From Cryptomeria japonica (taxonomy: Eukaryota; Streptophyta; Pinopsida; Cupressales; Cupressaceae), in NCBI RefSeq assembly GCF_030272615.1, contig NC_081414.1:811245069-811309068 (forward strand): DNA of 64,000 nucleotides, given 5' to 3'. Below the pieces are notes generated by a model that made no database searches, was not told the DNA's origin, and was given only the letters and a program-made list of their open reading frames with translations. Each line of letters begins with the position of its first letter. The first letter of the stretch is position 1. Both the position numbers and the translations under genes were made by a program. Below, in pieces: positions 35,035-47,105 of this stretch.

Positions 35035-36054
35035 TGTTGGTATTTTGGATATGGTTTTCTCATTGATGTCAACACCTATTAACACTTATCAGCTCTGGCA
35101 CTTAGAAAATTGGCAATGTTCACCGGCAAGTAAGTGACTTATGCACAGTCACCGGTATCTAGTATACCAGTGGGATATATTGTTCACCGGTACTTGGAAT
35201 GACATGGAAAACACTTGGTTATGTTGAAGACATCATTTGGACACTTTGTCTTGGAGATTTGTTCATTGGTATATTCATGTTTGCATATTTGCTGTTAACG
35301 GCAAATAGGTCTAGGATAAGCACCGGCAGGCTTATCTATTCCAAATCAACACGACACGCTATGGAGATGATTTTGTTGTTATTCTAAATGCATTGATCCG
35401 ACGTATCATGCATCGGATATTGTTTTATTTGTAATTAATTTTATTGTAATATCTTTTAGAGACAACCTACTAAAATTGGTTTTAGGTTATGGTATAAATG
35501 TAAGATCTAATTAGTAAGATCGATATGTGATGTGAGAAGGATTGTAAATTGGTATATGTGAAAATAAGTAGAGCTATACATGCAAACATCATTTTAAGGT
35601 TGAAGGAAGGTTTTTGTGAAGGCAATCAGAACTGAACCGGTACTAAATCCAACATATGAAGATGATATTTTGAGTAGTACATCATTATTGGATTTAACCA
35701 TCCAACTGTAGTCAGTGTAACTCCTATTTGTGTTTGAGCAATGAGCTCAAGGTGCTTGGCCTTTCTGCATGTGCAGACCCCCTATTGTATACACATACTA
35801 TCTGTAGTAGTACCATCTGATTGTGGGTAAGGTTTCCCACCATGGTTTTTCCCCTTACAGGGTTTCCATGTACAAATATTGGTGTTATGTGTTGTGGATG
35901 TTATTGTCTTTCTGTTTCATACATTAATCTTTATCGGTACTGCAATTAACTGATAAACTGTCTACCGGCATTAAGTTTGGATAAGTTGTTTTTAGTTTAA
36001 ATTTATTAGACAACTAATTCACCCCCCCCCCCCAGTTGTCTCTAGGACCTAACA
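35035..36054 (+). repeat. copia 5' LTR
   Basis: Starts TGTTGGTATTTTGG and ends CCTAACA. It aligns with 40615-41439 plus 59862-60083 at roughly 88% by eye in the first 190 bp. A poly-C run precedes the end (about 36022-36033). Most differences between the LTRs are transitions. Confidence 0.93.
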
Positions 36055-36056
36055 AT

Positions 36057-36068
36057 TGGTATCAGAGT
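36057..36068 (+). other. copia primer-binding site
   Basis: TGGTATCAGAGT two bases after the LTR end matches the classic plant initiator-methionine tRNA PBS (TGGTATCAGAGC) with one change. Confidence 0.92.
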
Positions 36069-36111
36069 CAAGTCCTCTTTTTGCAGAAGTTTAACAGCTT
36101 GAGGAGATCCA

Positions 36112-36975
36112 ATGTCTACTAACTATTTCAAGAAGGATAGTCTTAAACTTGATGGAACCAACTATGGCATATGGAAGATCAGGACGGAGACACATCTGAA
36201 TTGAATTGGAAAGGACATTTGGGAAGTTACAAAGAATGGCTATACTGCTCTTACTCTCAGTCAGCCTAATCCACCAACCTTAGGAAAAGATGAAGAAAAT
36301 GATTGCAAAGCAAGAGAAACACTTTTGAGCGCATTATCAGATCAGAAAATCATGGAATTATCAGATAGATTTACTACTAGAGCTAGTTGGGACCATTTGG
36401 AAACATTGAATGATGGAGATTCCACAATCAAAATTGCAAAACTTGAAAGCTTCCGAGTCAAGTATGAAAATCTAAAAATGGAAGAAGATGAAAGGATTTC
36501 TGCTTTTATGGAAAGAGTAAATGAATTTTTTTTGGGTATTAAATGTTGTGGAGGAACCTTAAGTGAAGATGAAATTGTTTCAAAATTTTTAAGAGGATTG
36601 CCACCGGAATACAAAATGAAAGTTACTGCTATAAATGAGTTAAGAACAATGCCTAATACATCAGTAACTAGGGACACATTGATTGGAAAACTTTTAGCTT
36701 TTAAAATTGAGGAATTTGGTCTTGTTGCTACTATAAAGACAGATTTATCTTTTAAGGCATCAACATCATTTGCACCATCATTTGACAAGTTTGATTGGAA
36801 AGCCTTTTTATGCAAGAGAACTTGAAGAAAGCGGGAGATAAAATGAAGAACTTGAAGCACTATTTGCAAGGAAAATGCCTAAAGGTCCAATTGGAAGTAA
36901 GTATGAAGATAAAGCACCCTTTAAATGTTTTAACTATAATAAGATTGGTCATATGGCTTCAAGATGCCCTGATAT
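36112..36975 (+). pseudogene. copia gag (broken)
   Basis: ATG at 36112 starts STNYFKKDSLKLDGTNYGIW, the usual N-terminus of plant copia Gag (L.G.NY..W). TGA at about 36202 interrupts it. The frame continues through 36325-36825 with LSDRFTTRASWDHLETLN-type UBN2 sequence and FMERVNEFFLGIKCCGGTLS, FLRGLPPEYKMKVTAI. A frameshift near 36825 leads to 36875, where the nucleocapsid finger reads CFNYNKIGHMASRC. The second Cys of CX2C is replaced by Tyr. Gag would form the particle. This copy cannot. Confidence 0.9.
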
Positions 36976-37330
36976 ACATGCAAGATTGAGAGAAGAAGCT
37001 AGAAGAACATACAAGCCTAACCCTGAATATCAGAGATACAGATTTAAGAAGAATAAGGACAAATCTTGTTATCTTGCTGATGAAGGAGTCACTGGTGATT
37101 CTGATGAGGATCCGATAGACAATGGATGGGTCTTTGATGTTATATCAGAAGATCAACCTACACCTACTGTTCAACCGGTAGAGCGGGCCCTGGTAGCTAA
37201 AATTGAAGTTAAGGATGAATGGATCATTGATTCAGGATGTTCACATCATATGACTAGTGATAAAGGTAAATTCTTGACTTTTTAGGAATATAATGGAGGT
37301 CTAGTAAGATTTTAAGATGATAAAACTTGT
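36976..37330 (+). pseudogene. copia aspartic protease region
   Basis: The frame continues to 37285 and includes EWIIDSGCSHHMTSDKGKF, the copia protease active site (D-S-G then HMT). It is cut by TAG at about 37283 and another stop near 37314. It then runs on in another block into the pre-integrase region. It would cleave the Gag-Pol polyprotein. Confidence 0.9.
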
Positions 37331-38290
37331 TTGATCAAAGGAAAAGGTACTATATCTCTTGATGGTAAGCATAATACTAACAATGTCTACTATGTTGAAG
37401 GTTTAAAGCATAATCTTTTAAGTGCTAGTCAATTAGTTGAAAAAATATTTCAGTTACAATTCAAGAATGGGAAATGCAAAATTATGAACAAAATTGGTTT
37501 GGAAATTGCAACCGGTAATCATACTAGAGGTAATATCTTTTATTTGAATAACAATGAAAAGACATGCTTGATTGCACATATTGTTGAAAGTTGGCTATGG
37601 CATAAGAGACTCTGTCATGTAAATTTTGATTGCATTGTGAAAATCAATACTACTAAGGCAGTTAGAGATTTACCTAAGATTGTTAAACCTCACAATCTGG
37701 TATGTAAGGAATGTCAATTTGGAAAACAAGTTAGAGAATCTTTTAAAAGTATTCCAAAAAAATCCAATAATGCTCTTAACTTAATTCATACTGATTTATG
37801 TGGTCCAACTAGAACTAAAAGCTTACAAGGTGATAGATATTTCATGCTAATCATTGATGACTATTCTAGAATGTGTTGGGTTACTTTTCTCAGAGAAAAA
37901 TCAGAAGCACGTGAGAAATTCAAGCTATTCAAGGTGATGGTAGAAAATGAAACCGGTAAGAAAATCAAATGTCTAAGATCGGCTCAAGGAGGTGAATTCA
38001 CATCTAAGGAATTTAATACATTCTGTGAAGTAAATGGAATCAGAAGACAATTATCAGCACCCTGTACACCACAGCAGAATAGAGTTGTAGAAAGGAAAAA
38101 TAGAAGTATCTTGGATGCAGCTAGAAGTATGTTATCAGAAGCAAATCTACCACATGTATATTGGAGAGAAGCAGTAAGCACATTGTTCTACACATTCAAC
38201 AAAGTTCACATCAAAGGTGAAACTAGTAAGACCCCTCATGAACTATGGTTTGGTATTACTCCAACTCTTAAATATTTCAGAATATTTTGA
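37331..38290 (+). pseudogene. copia integrase
   Basis: 320 codons. The order is GAG-pre-integrase (GKHNTNNVYYVEGLKHNLLS, LWHKRLCHVNFD) with HH, then CKECQFGK with CC, then the core. The first catalytic Asp is in LIHTDLCGPT. The second should be in RSDNGGEF but reads CLRSAQGGEFTS, so the Asp is Ala. The Glu is in RVVERKNRSILD. The loss of a catalytic Asp indicates inactivity besides the stops. A stop at 38288 ends the block before the linker at 38290-38760. Confidence 0.92.
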
Positions 38291-39875
38291 AGTAAATGGT
38301 ATATTAGAAGAGATGAGTATATTGGAAAATTTGATCCTAGAAGTGATGAAGGTATATTTCTTCATTATTCTTCTAAGAGCAAAGCATATAGATGTTTTAA
38401 CAAGAGATTGCAGAAAATTGTTGAGAGTGCAAATGTGAAAATTGATGAACAGTTTAGAGGAACTTCAAGGTATATAGACTCTGAACCGGAAATAGAGATA
38501 CTAACAAATGAACCTACATTAAACACACTGGTACAGAATAAAGATCCAGTTACCCCGGTATCATCTGAAGATTCCACTGTAGCTAAGGAATAGCAGCAAA
38601 CAAAGACACCCCGGTATGTAAGATTGAACCACTCTGAAAATGAGATAATTGGGAACAAGTATCAAGGAGTTATGACAAGAGGAAGACTGGAAAATGAAGA
38701 GGTATATCTTATTTCTCAAATTGAACCAGCATCAATTAATGAAGCATGTGAAGATAAATACTAGATTAAAGCTATGTAAGAAGAATTAGAACAAATTGAA
38801 AAGAATAACACATGGACATTAGTTCCCCGGCCTAAAGACAAAAATGTAATTGGAACAAAATGGGTATTCAGAAACAAAATTAATGAAGATGGTAAGGTAA
38901 TTAGAAATAAAGAAAGACTAGTGTGTAAGGGATATTCATAGAAAGAAGGAATTGATTACAATGAAACCTTTGCACTGGTAGCTAGAATTGAGGCAGTCAT
39001 ATTATTCTTAGCTTTTGCAGCACACAAGAACTACAAAGTATATCAAATGGATATTAAATGTGCATTTCTAAATGGAGATCTTGAAGAAGAAGTTTACATT
39101 GAGCAACCTGATGGATTTTCTTTGATAGATAACAAAGATATGGCTTGCAGGTTAAGGAAAGCTTTGTATGGGTTGAAGCAAGCTCCAAGAGCTTGGTATG
39201 CTAGATTGGATAAATATCTTTTGAAGATTGGTTTTTCTAAAGGTATTGCTGACAACAACTTATACTATAAAGTGACTAATGATGACATCTTGGTTATAGA
39301 AGTTTTTATTGATGATATAATCTTTGGAGGAGAAGATGGATTATCTAAAGACTTTTCTATTGAAATGCAACAAGAATTTGAAATGTCAATGATTGGAGAA
39401 ATAAAATTCTTTTTAGGATTGCAGATTTCACAGATTGATAAAAGGTATATTCTTGAGTCAATCTAAATACTTGAAGGAGTTACTAAAGAAATTTGGGATG
39501 GAAAACTCTAAACCGGTAAGCACACCTATGACTACAAATGACAAATTATCACTAAGGGATGAACCTACACTTTTTAATCTGACTAGGTACAAATCTATGA
39601 TAGGAGGTCTACTATATTTGACACAAACAAGACTTGATATTATGAATGTAGTATGTATTGTTTCAAGATTTTAGAGTAATCCTAAAGAAAATCATGAATC
39701 GGCAGTAAAAATGATTTTCCAGTACTTACAAGGCACTACAAATCTTGTCCTATGGTATCCTAGAGATGAAAACTTTGAATTATGTGCATACATAGATGCA
39801 AATTGGGTAGGAGATGTAGATGACAGAAAAAGCACCATTGGTAGAGCATTTTTCTTGGAAGCAAATTAATTTCTT
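38291..39875 (+). pseudogene. copia reverse transcriptase
   Basis: A decayed linker (38408-38593, acidic) precedes the RT. RT landmarks are NTWTLVPRPKDKNVIGTKWV (about 38800), a stop, then 39047-39466 with MDIKCAFLNGDLEEEVYIEQ PDGF-type sequence, RKALYGLKQAPRAWYARLDK and the active site VIEVFIDDIIFGG (FIDD for the usual YVDD). A frameshift near 39460 leads to 39435-39674 (YLKELLKKFGMENSKPVSTP, YKSMIGGLLYLTQTRLDIM). It copies element RNA into DNA in an intact element. Confidence 0.92.
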
Positions 39876-40258
39876 GGTTGAGTAAGAAACAAAGTTGCAC
39901 ATCTTTATCAGTGGTAGAATCAAAATATGTTGCAGAAGCAACTAACTATACACAGGTATTATGGCTTAAAAAAATGTTGAAGGACATAAAGGTAAAATGC
40001 AAAGAACATATAACTATCTATTGTGATAACATAGCAGCAATTGATATATCTAAGAATCTGGTACTACATTCTAAAACTAAACATGTTTCTATCAAACTAA
40101 ATTTTCTAAAAGAGAATGTTGAAGCAAAAGAAGTAAAACTAGTTTATGTGAATACTAAAGAGCAGATTGCATATATTTTCACTAAGCCTTTGCCTAAGGA
40201 GACTTTTGAATATCTTAGAGATCAGCTTGGGGTCATACCGTCACTGGTAGAGACTTAA
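39690..40258 (+). pseudogene. copia RNase H
   Basis: From about 39690 pieces read MIFQYLQGTTNLVLWYP and AYIDANWVGDVDDRKSTIG (usual SDADWAGD), then after a frameshift 39878-40258: SLSVVESKYVAEATNYTQVL WLK-type helix, IYCDNIAAIDISKNLVLHSK, KHVSIKLNFLKE and IAYIFTKPLPKETFEYLRD. This is the standard end of copia pol (usually DILTKPL). It is followed by the stop TAA at 40256. Confidence 0.92.
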
Positions 40259-40614
40259 ACAGTTGATGTTTTTCATCAACCAACAAAACTAACAGAGAAA
40301 TCTTTTACTCCGGTTTTGATGATGAGAACTACTTCTCAAGGGGAGTAGTTGGTATACTGAATAAGTTGGTATTTTGTATTTGAACTTGGTTTTTGTATTG
40401 CTTTGGCATTTGATGTCAAAGGGGGAGAGATTGATATGGAAAAGCACATGTTACTCCTAGAGGGAGAGATTATTATTTTGGGAGAGATTGATTACTCTTT
40501 GTACCTAAATTTTGATTTTTGGTTATTTTGGAGATCGTTGGTATTTTGCATTTATGTTTTGGCACTTTGATGGTTTTTCCATCTTGTGTTACTATCAATG
40601 CCAAAGGGGGAGAT
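40259..40614 (+). other. copia 3' untranslated region with two polypurine-tract-like runs
   Basis: No frame. The purine-rich AAAGGGGGAGAG lies at about 40417 and AAAGGGGGAGAT at 40603-40614, directly before the 3' LTR. The second is the functional PPT by position. The first could be an upstream duplicate. Confidence 0.85.
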
Positions 40615-41439
40615 TGTTGGTATTGTGGATATGGTTTTGTCATTTATGTCAACACCTATTAACACTTACCAACTCTCGCGCTTGGAGAATTGGCAATGTC
40701 CACCGACAAGTAAGCGACTTATGCACAATCACTGGTATTTGGTACACTGGCAGGATATATTGTTCATCGGCACTTGGAATGACATGGAAAACACTTGGTT
40801 ATGTTGAAGACATCATTTGGACACTTTGTCTTGGAGAATTTTCATTGGTATATTCGTGTTTGCATATTTGTTGTTAACGGCAAATAGGTCCAGGATAAGC
40901 ACCGACAAGCTTATCTATTCTAGATCAACATGGCACGCTATGGAGATGATTTTGTTGTTATTGTAAATATATTGAGCGGACATCATGCATCAGATATTGT
41001 TTTATTTGTAATTGATTTTATTGTAATATCTTTTAGAGCCAACCTACTAAAATTGGTCTTAGGTTATGGTATAAATGTAAGATCTTATTAGTAAGATCAA
41101 TATGTGATGTGAGAAGGATTATAATTTGGTATATGTGAAAATAAGCAGAGCTATACATGCAGACATAATTTAAAGGTTGAAGGAAGGTTTTTGTGAAGGC
41201 AATCAGAACTGAACCGATATTGAATCCAGCATATGAAGATGCTATTTTGAGAAGTACATCATTATTGGATTTAACCATCCAATTGTAGTCAGTGTGACTC
41301 CTATTTGTGTTTGAGCAATGAGCTCTAGGCACTTGGCCTTTCTGCATGTGCAAACCCCCTATTGTATACACATACTATCTGTAGTAGTACCATCTAATTG
41401 TGGGTAAGGTTTCCCACCATTGTTTTTCCCCTTACAAGG
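40615..41439 (+). repeat. copia 3' LTR, first part
   Basis: Begins TGTTGGTATTGTGG and is colinear with 35035-35860. It stops at TTACAAGG, where the gypsy LTR starts (TGTTGATCC). The rest of this LTR resumes at 59862. Confidence 0.93.
41435..41439. repeat. target-site duplication CAAGG (left)
   Basis: CAAGG before the gypsy LTR recurs at 59857-59861 after it. The undisturbed copia 5' LTR shows the single site as CAGGG at the equivalent position (about 35866). Confidence 0.92.
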
Positions 41440-43672
41440 TGTTGATCCTAATTGTAAATTTGACACCTATAATTCTTCTTCGTTTCCATGTAATAATGGG
41501 TTGTTTTAGTGTGAATGGTTCGTCAAATATTTGGATATATTCATAAATAAAAAGGGACTATATGTGAATTCCCAAAGTTTGCCCAAGCTTTAAAAGTTTT
41601 AATTGTACTTCACATCATGATGGTGAAGGGTCGCAAATCATGTTTTTGAGAAAATCGAGAAACTCTTTGTATTTGTATTTGTAATCCTATGAACATTTTC
41701 AAAGTAAAGGATATGATTCAAAATAACATGCTGACTTCTAAACTCCAAGTTAAATGATCCCTCGAATCGCCAATAAATGAATGATAATATTGTATTGTCT
41801 AGGATTGTTATTGGCATTTTCGAAGAGTTTAAAGTAAACAATGATCATCAACAGTCTAAGCTGGCGGTTGACCAAGTGTTAGTGGCAACATGGTAAAATG
41901 GTTAAAGGGACCAATGAACACCAACTTTGAGTTGCGAATGAGAAATTATCATGAAGTTGGTAAAAATCATCAAGTTACCAATACGTTCTTACGCACAATA
42001 TGAGAAAACTCAAAGTTATGCATCGGTTCAATGCTTCTGGTGAGTTAGCCAACATAAGCAAGATGCCGATACACTGCAAATTCTTAGTTTTCAGTGGCGA
42101 TATCAAAGTGTTTTGAAAGATATCGCCTTCTCCTTGAACGTCCACCTGGCGGATTGAATACACCACGTAGCTTGTGAAGGATAGCAAAATCGGTTTTATA
42201 ACAACCTTCACCGTTTGTTTTGCATGCTGATAAATATGCCCACTATCGTGCTCTCTAGACTCCACTCGCAAGTTGAAGACCACTTGCAGATGTTGAATAA
42301 GAAATGTTTAAATGCCTGATAGTTGGATGGCTCCTTTCATGCGGGTGTAGAGGTATTCATTTCCAAGTGAATGGAATTGCAAACATAGCGCTAGGCTTTG
42401 CAAACATGGAATAGGTTGTAAACATCCACCAAACCATCGATGGGAGGAGGATGTATATTAGATATCACAGTTACAAATGCTCTAGTGGACCTGCATGCTA
42501 TCGTGCCCCTTAACGCTACTCACACTTGCAAATTTTAAAGATGAAATATTGCATCTCAAGGTGTTTTCTGCAGGTTATCGATGATATGCAAGAACTTCAC
42601 AGCAAGGAATAGAGTCATCAGATGTTCCAAGGTTTCCTAGAAAGGATACTATCTCATGGATAGCTGAGAATAGCACTATGCCACCTTCCTTAGCATCCTC
42701 ACTCCTGCATGAAGATATGAAAGCTTTATGACAGTGCGTTAAGAGGCTTAGACAGAAAAAAAAACAAGACACAATGGTTTAGTCCAATACAATGAGAAAC
42801 AAAGTAAATACAGTGCCAAAGATTTCAAATAGAAGCCAACCATAGACCTGTCAAAACAGTGAGTAGCATATCTACAACAGATATCACCCTTAGGTCAGTG
42901 AACATAGGTATGAAGTTTTGAATGATGAATAAAGGTAAACCGTAGTCATAAAGAATGGTGCTAACAAATCTAAAGATCTGAGACAGTGCATACATTACAT
43001 CTCAAGTAGTGTAGTCCAAGCTATTGGACAATTGATTCACAATACTAAAGACATTGACAACATGAATGGTTGATAGAAATCATCAATGAGCAGAGAATCT
43101 ATCAGGCATGGTCACAGCTATCACAACAACCCCAATAGATCTAATGCACAGTTCAATAAACAGTGAGAAGATAATGGTCCGAGTCTTTGTCATAATCAGC
43201 CCCAAAACACCGAAGGAAAAGTCATTTTTCCATTCAAAGAAGTGACAGAGAGGTCAATCACAAACCTCAGTTTCAAGAAGTTAACATTGTGTCATTGATT
43301 GTCAAGATAATCATGAGCAGATTACAACTAAGAATCATTATGATGATCACTTAAAGGCCAATAAAGTAATATCAAATTCTATGAGCAGCCATTCAAGGAG
43401 GAACAAATGGATCATCCATGATAAAGACAGTGGGTAGATCTTACTTATGGGCGAGACATAGTCACTTAATCAAGTCAGTCACAAATCTTCAAAGTCTCAA
43501 AGTTTCAGTAACATTGACATAGAGGACTTCAATACAAAGGGTCTGCAAAAATACCATCATGAAGTACAAGGCTCAGGAGTACGAGTACACTCCGATGATC
43601 ACCACCATGATTCCAGAGGTTCATGATACCAAGATTGGGCACATAAATTTGTAGGAGATCAAAAGGTTCTTC
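41440..43672 (+). other. LTR 5' part, non-coding
   Basis: No protein-coding frame is supported. In frame with the downstream gene, 43559-43672 reads MKYKAQEYEYTPMITTM and more, but with a TAG at about 43652 that is shared by both LTRs. So translation probably starts at 43673, or the stop was already present in the inserting copy. Confidence 0.55.
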
Positions 43673-46600
43673 ATGGAAGGTGACAGATCAAAATTGTCTT
43701 GTAGAGTGGCAGGAAGTGGCTTGATTGAAGCAGCATGTTTTCCCATATCAATTCAATGTGCAGATTTGGTACTAGAATGCTCAAAAAGATATAATCCTGA
43801 TGCAAGAGAGATAAGAGCTGTAGACGAATCCTTAATGGCCAAACTAGATGGAATTTTAATAGCTATTATTCTTCGTTTGCCATTTAAGGAAAAGTTCACT
43901 CACATTGATAAGCAAAAAGCTTATAAATACTTCAACGACAATAGAAGCAAATGCCTCAACAATCTAGCTAAAGAATGGATGGTTGCACGATGGGGAGGAC
44001 AGTCTCAGCTTCCAAAAACACTCCATCGTTCTCTTTTCATCAAAGAGATTTGTTACTTGATTTTGTTACTCCATAGAGTGACAGGAAGTCCTGACTCCAC
44101 TGATTTTGAAATGTGGATGTATCTCTTCATAACAATCATCTCTGCTGGTAAGCAATTCATTGACTGGGGCCATCTCATTAGCAACTGCATACATGACCAG
44201 TTAGTGCACTTCAAAACAAGTCAATGTTTCCATATGATCTCTTACTTGATATATGCTATTGCTAATCTGAGGTCATGGCCAGGGTTGAGTACTAATGGTG
44301 TCCTGGATCAAGAAACTCAAGTTTACAATTATTACAAGCAATTGCAACTTAAGGAAAGCTTTGTGTATTTCAGGCGGGTGAATGATGCTTTCACAATGTG
44401 GGTAGTAAGGTTATTACAAGGAGACATTGCCACCAGAATATCAAAGGAAGCCGCTGAATTGATAAAGAAACATGGAAGTTTCTTCATCCAGTTTTTGAGA
44501 TTTACCTATCTTCAAGTAGGAGGATTTGAAGGTTATCCACACAAGCTACCCAGATATGTTGACGATAAGCTCATTTTAGTTGAGCTTTGTCGGCAATTGG
44601 TTTAAGTTCAAAAGAAATGCAGAGATAGAAAGAATAAAGGGGTAGCCTTTCCCATTTGTCTCGGGCACTATAGATGTGAGTCAAGTTCAAGAGCAGATGA
44701 GATAGAAAAAGCTTTATCCAAGGTCAACTTGTATCCATATCAGTTTGATAGTAAGGATTATGTCAATAGCAGCTTAAAGTTAGGCCCTGGCTATTTTCAT
44801 TTTCCTAATCTCGAAGACTTTTGGGAGGATTGCAAAGACGAGTTCAAGGTTAGAAAAAGAGATTGGACCAAGTTAACTTTGAAGCAAATGAAAGATTTCA
44901 AGATGGATTGGACCATAGAAGGCATTGAAGATGATGGATCTGATTTGATTGATCCTATCTATTTTGAGCAAGTCCAGTCCCAGCCACTTCCCAATTTGAA
45001 TTGGGCAGATCTGGAAATGAGAGATGTCAAAGAAAGAACAAGTTTTGTAATCAAGAATTTTGAAGCTTGGATTAAGAAGAAGATTACTCAAATGACTGCT
45101 ACCAGACCAACAAAGGAAACTCCAAGAAAGAAAGGAAGTCAACTTGAGAGCTCTACGTCGCTGCATTCTTCCCATACTCCAGCTAGGGATACTCCTTCTT
45201 ACCAGAATACTCAAGGAAGTGATGGAGATGAAGACCCTCCAAGGAGGAACAATCTTCAAAACACATGTGGTGATGAACCCCGACAAAAGAAGAAGAAATC
45301 CAGAACAAAAGACATAGAAGAAAATTCTATTGCAAGTCAAGTAAAGGATCAAGTTCTAGTGGAAATTCTAGATGACACAAGATTTGATGATGGAATGCAT
45401 TCCATATCTCCCTCAGTTCCTATTCAATCCCTACGACAAGAAGCACAACAAAATACTCTAGTCATGGATTCAACATTTCCAAGCAATCCAAGCGATCAAT
45501 TTGAAGAAATCAGAGAGGTGACTACAACACTGGTAGCAAGACAGGAAAACATCCAAGAGTCCACAGAAAATTCTTCATTCCCATGGTTAGAACAAAGTCT
45601 ATTGAAGAAGGGGAGGGTAGAAAAGATAGTGGTACCTAAATTTAGTAGCATATCTAATCTTTTTGAAAGAGCTGAAAAACCGAAGAAACTCAAAGTATCC
45701 TCAAGAAAAAAGACTGATCCAAATTCAAGGAATATGTGCTTAGAGATTGCTCAACCCATATCTGAGAAGGATACAAATGAGGCCACCTCTGCAGACTTTG
45801 TTATGACAAAGATTGATATGGGACCTTCTTCTCATGAGTCTGATATTCAGAACTTTAATGTGATGGCAGCCAGAATGGTGGAGAGAAGTGAAAAGGATAA
45901 GCAATCCAAGGATCAATTCAAACAACAAGTGCACACTTTGTCTTCTTACCTGAGATCTGTAGCTGATACCTCCACTATGCCACTAAGTGTAGATCACCAG
46001 CCAATTATGTTTACACCAGAAGGAGTAGTTGAAAAGAATGTTATGGATAATCTTCAAAAGTACCAAGCCTATGGAAAGGTAACTGAAGGATGGGTAGAAA
46101 AGGTCAAAACTCTCGCATGTGAATTCCTAGTCCAAGCAAAATCTATCCATGATGAGGCCTTAATAAAGAAAAATACTATTGAGAAGGACTTGAGGAATGT
46201 CAAGAAAGAGGAGGCAGCTTGGAAAGAAATTGTGAATGATTTTAAACAAATGATAGAAATTGGAATGGACACCCTTGCAACCGAGAAAATCTTGCCTAGT
46301 AATGAAAAAGATTATCCAGAGATATGGATAGAAAGAATTAACTGGAAACTAGTGATCATAGATCAAGTTTCATCAAAGTTAGAAAAGCTCATGCTTTCAT
46401 GTGATCAAGTGTGTACCAAACTCCAAGGACAACTCACTACTCTTCTCCCAGATGTGACATTTATGGAAGATTTGCAGGTGTTACAGAATAGCTTCCAGAA
46501 CATTGTAGATCAGCAGCTTTTTAACAAGACAAACTTCAGTGAAAATACCATCGAAAGGTTGATTGATATTTACTATTCCTTGAGAACTTCTATGCCTCAG

Positions 46601-46810
46601 ACACTCAGCATGGTGACAGAACTAAGTGGCATTCATAGAAACTTGAAGACATGGAAAATGAGGATAGCTAACAGCCTAATTCCCAAAGGAAAATCCATCA
46701 CTTTAGCCATTCGACTTTTCAGAATCTTCAGAGACAAAGGACCTGGACAACCTAATGTGCCTACAGAAGCAACAGACTCATCAGCAATGCAAGGAGTTAG
46801 CTTAGAATAA
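43673..46810 (+). pseudogene. LTR-encoded accessory protein gene (5' LTR copy), one internal stop
   Basis: About 1045 codons, interrupted only by TAA at codon 311 (about 44603). The other LTR has TCA there, so the stop arose after insertion. The N-terminal 310 residues look folded: LSCRVAGSGLIEAACFPIS, FIDWGHLISNCIHDQL, WVVRLLQGDIATRISKEAAE, YVDDKLILVELCRQLV. After the stop come YFHFPNLEDFWEDCKDEF and a Ser/Lys-rich disordered region with NLS-like KKKKSRTK (about 45290). A long helical, charged C-terminus follows (IEKDLRNVKKEEAAWKEIV, QNSFQNIVDQQLFNKTNFS). There are no membrane segments, signal peptide, zinc finger or protease or polymerase motif. It is not Gag, Pol or Env as I know them, and the family is unrecognised. 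It sits entirely in U3. Confidence 0.8.
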
Positions 46811-46933
46811 GTCCAGAGTTGCATTTTGTATAGTCTTCATTTTTGTTGTGTTACTCGCATCATGTTTTTGTCCTTCTTTGTAAATAACTCTCATGATCGA
46901 GTTTCCTTTCTCTCATCTCTATTTCTATATTGT

Positions 46934-46939
46934 AATAAA
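46934..46939 (+). terminator. AATAAA poly(A) signal after the accessory gene
   Basis: AATAAA 124 bp after the accessory stop codon and 175 bp before the LTR TATA box, conserved in the other LTR at 59181. This position suits a separate accessory-gene transcript. For the genomic RNA in the 3' LTR it would lie upstream of the start site, so it is not the usual R-region signal. Confidence 0.5.
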
Positions 46940-46963
46940 GGATAATCTTGGCTCTTTTCATAT

Positions 46964-47105
46964 GAGGTAGTTATCCTAAGTTCTCATTTTAGGTAGTTAT
47001 TCTAAGTAGTTATTTCTCCCAAAGTTGAGGAAGTTATTTCAAGTAGTTGAGGAAGTTATAAAGTAGTTATAAAGGTGGTTAGGGTAGTTACCTCAGGTGG
47101 TTACC
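46964..47105 (+). promoter_or_regulatory. TAGTTAT / GGTAGTTA motif cluster upstream of the LTR TATA box
   Basis: Within about 140 bp there are about nine copies or near-copies of AGTTAT/AGTTAC, for example GAGGTAGTTATCC, AGGTAGTTATTC, AAGTAGTTATTTC, AAAGTAGTTATAAAGG, GGGTAGTTACC. The cluster is conserved in the 3' LTR (about 59211-59352). Plant MYB proteins bind related GTTA/TAAC cores, and MYB-bound repeats drive some plant LTR promoters, so an enhancer role is plausible inference. Confidence 0.5.

Noticed and set aside
36342-36869. 175-codon minus-strand frame opposite copia gag
   Set aside because: Antisense shadow. The plus strand encodes recognisable Gag.
43966-44400. The 435-bp difference between LTRs as a spliced intron (retrocopy signature)
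   Set aside because: The segment lacks GT...AG borders in any alignment of the breakpoints and is open reading frame throughout.
44873-45352. 159-codon minus-strand frame opposite the accessory gene (and its twin at 57120-57599)
   Set aside because: Composition is that of an antisense shadow of the well-supported plus-strand frame. No domain, and it is repeated only because the LTR is repeated.
43673-46810. LTR gene as a retroviral-type envelope
   Set aside because: No signal peptide, transmembrane segment or Cys-rich glycoprotein pattern. It has NLS-like basic patches and charged helices instead.
43673-46810. LTR gene as a plant mobile domain (PMD / aminotransferase-like) protein
   Set aside because: The typical PMD motifs (for example T.TFH.P.GE.T.TLEDV) are not visible in it or in the copies at 10404/14742.
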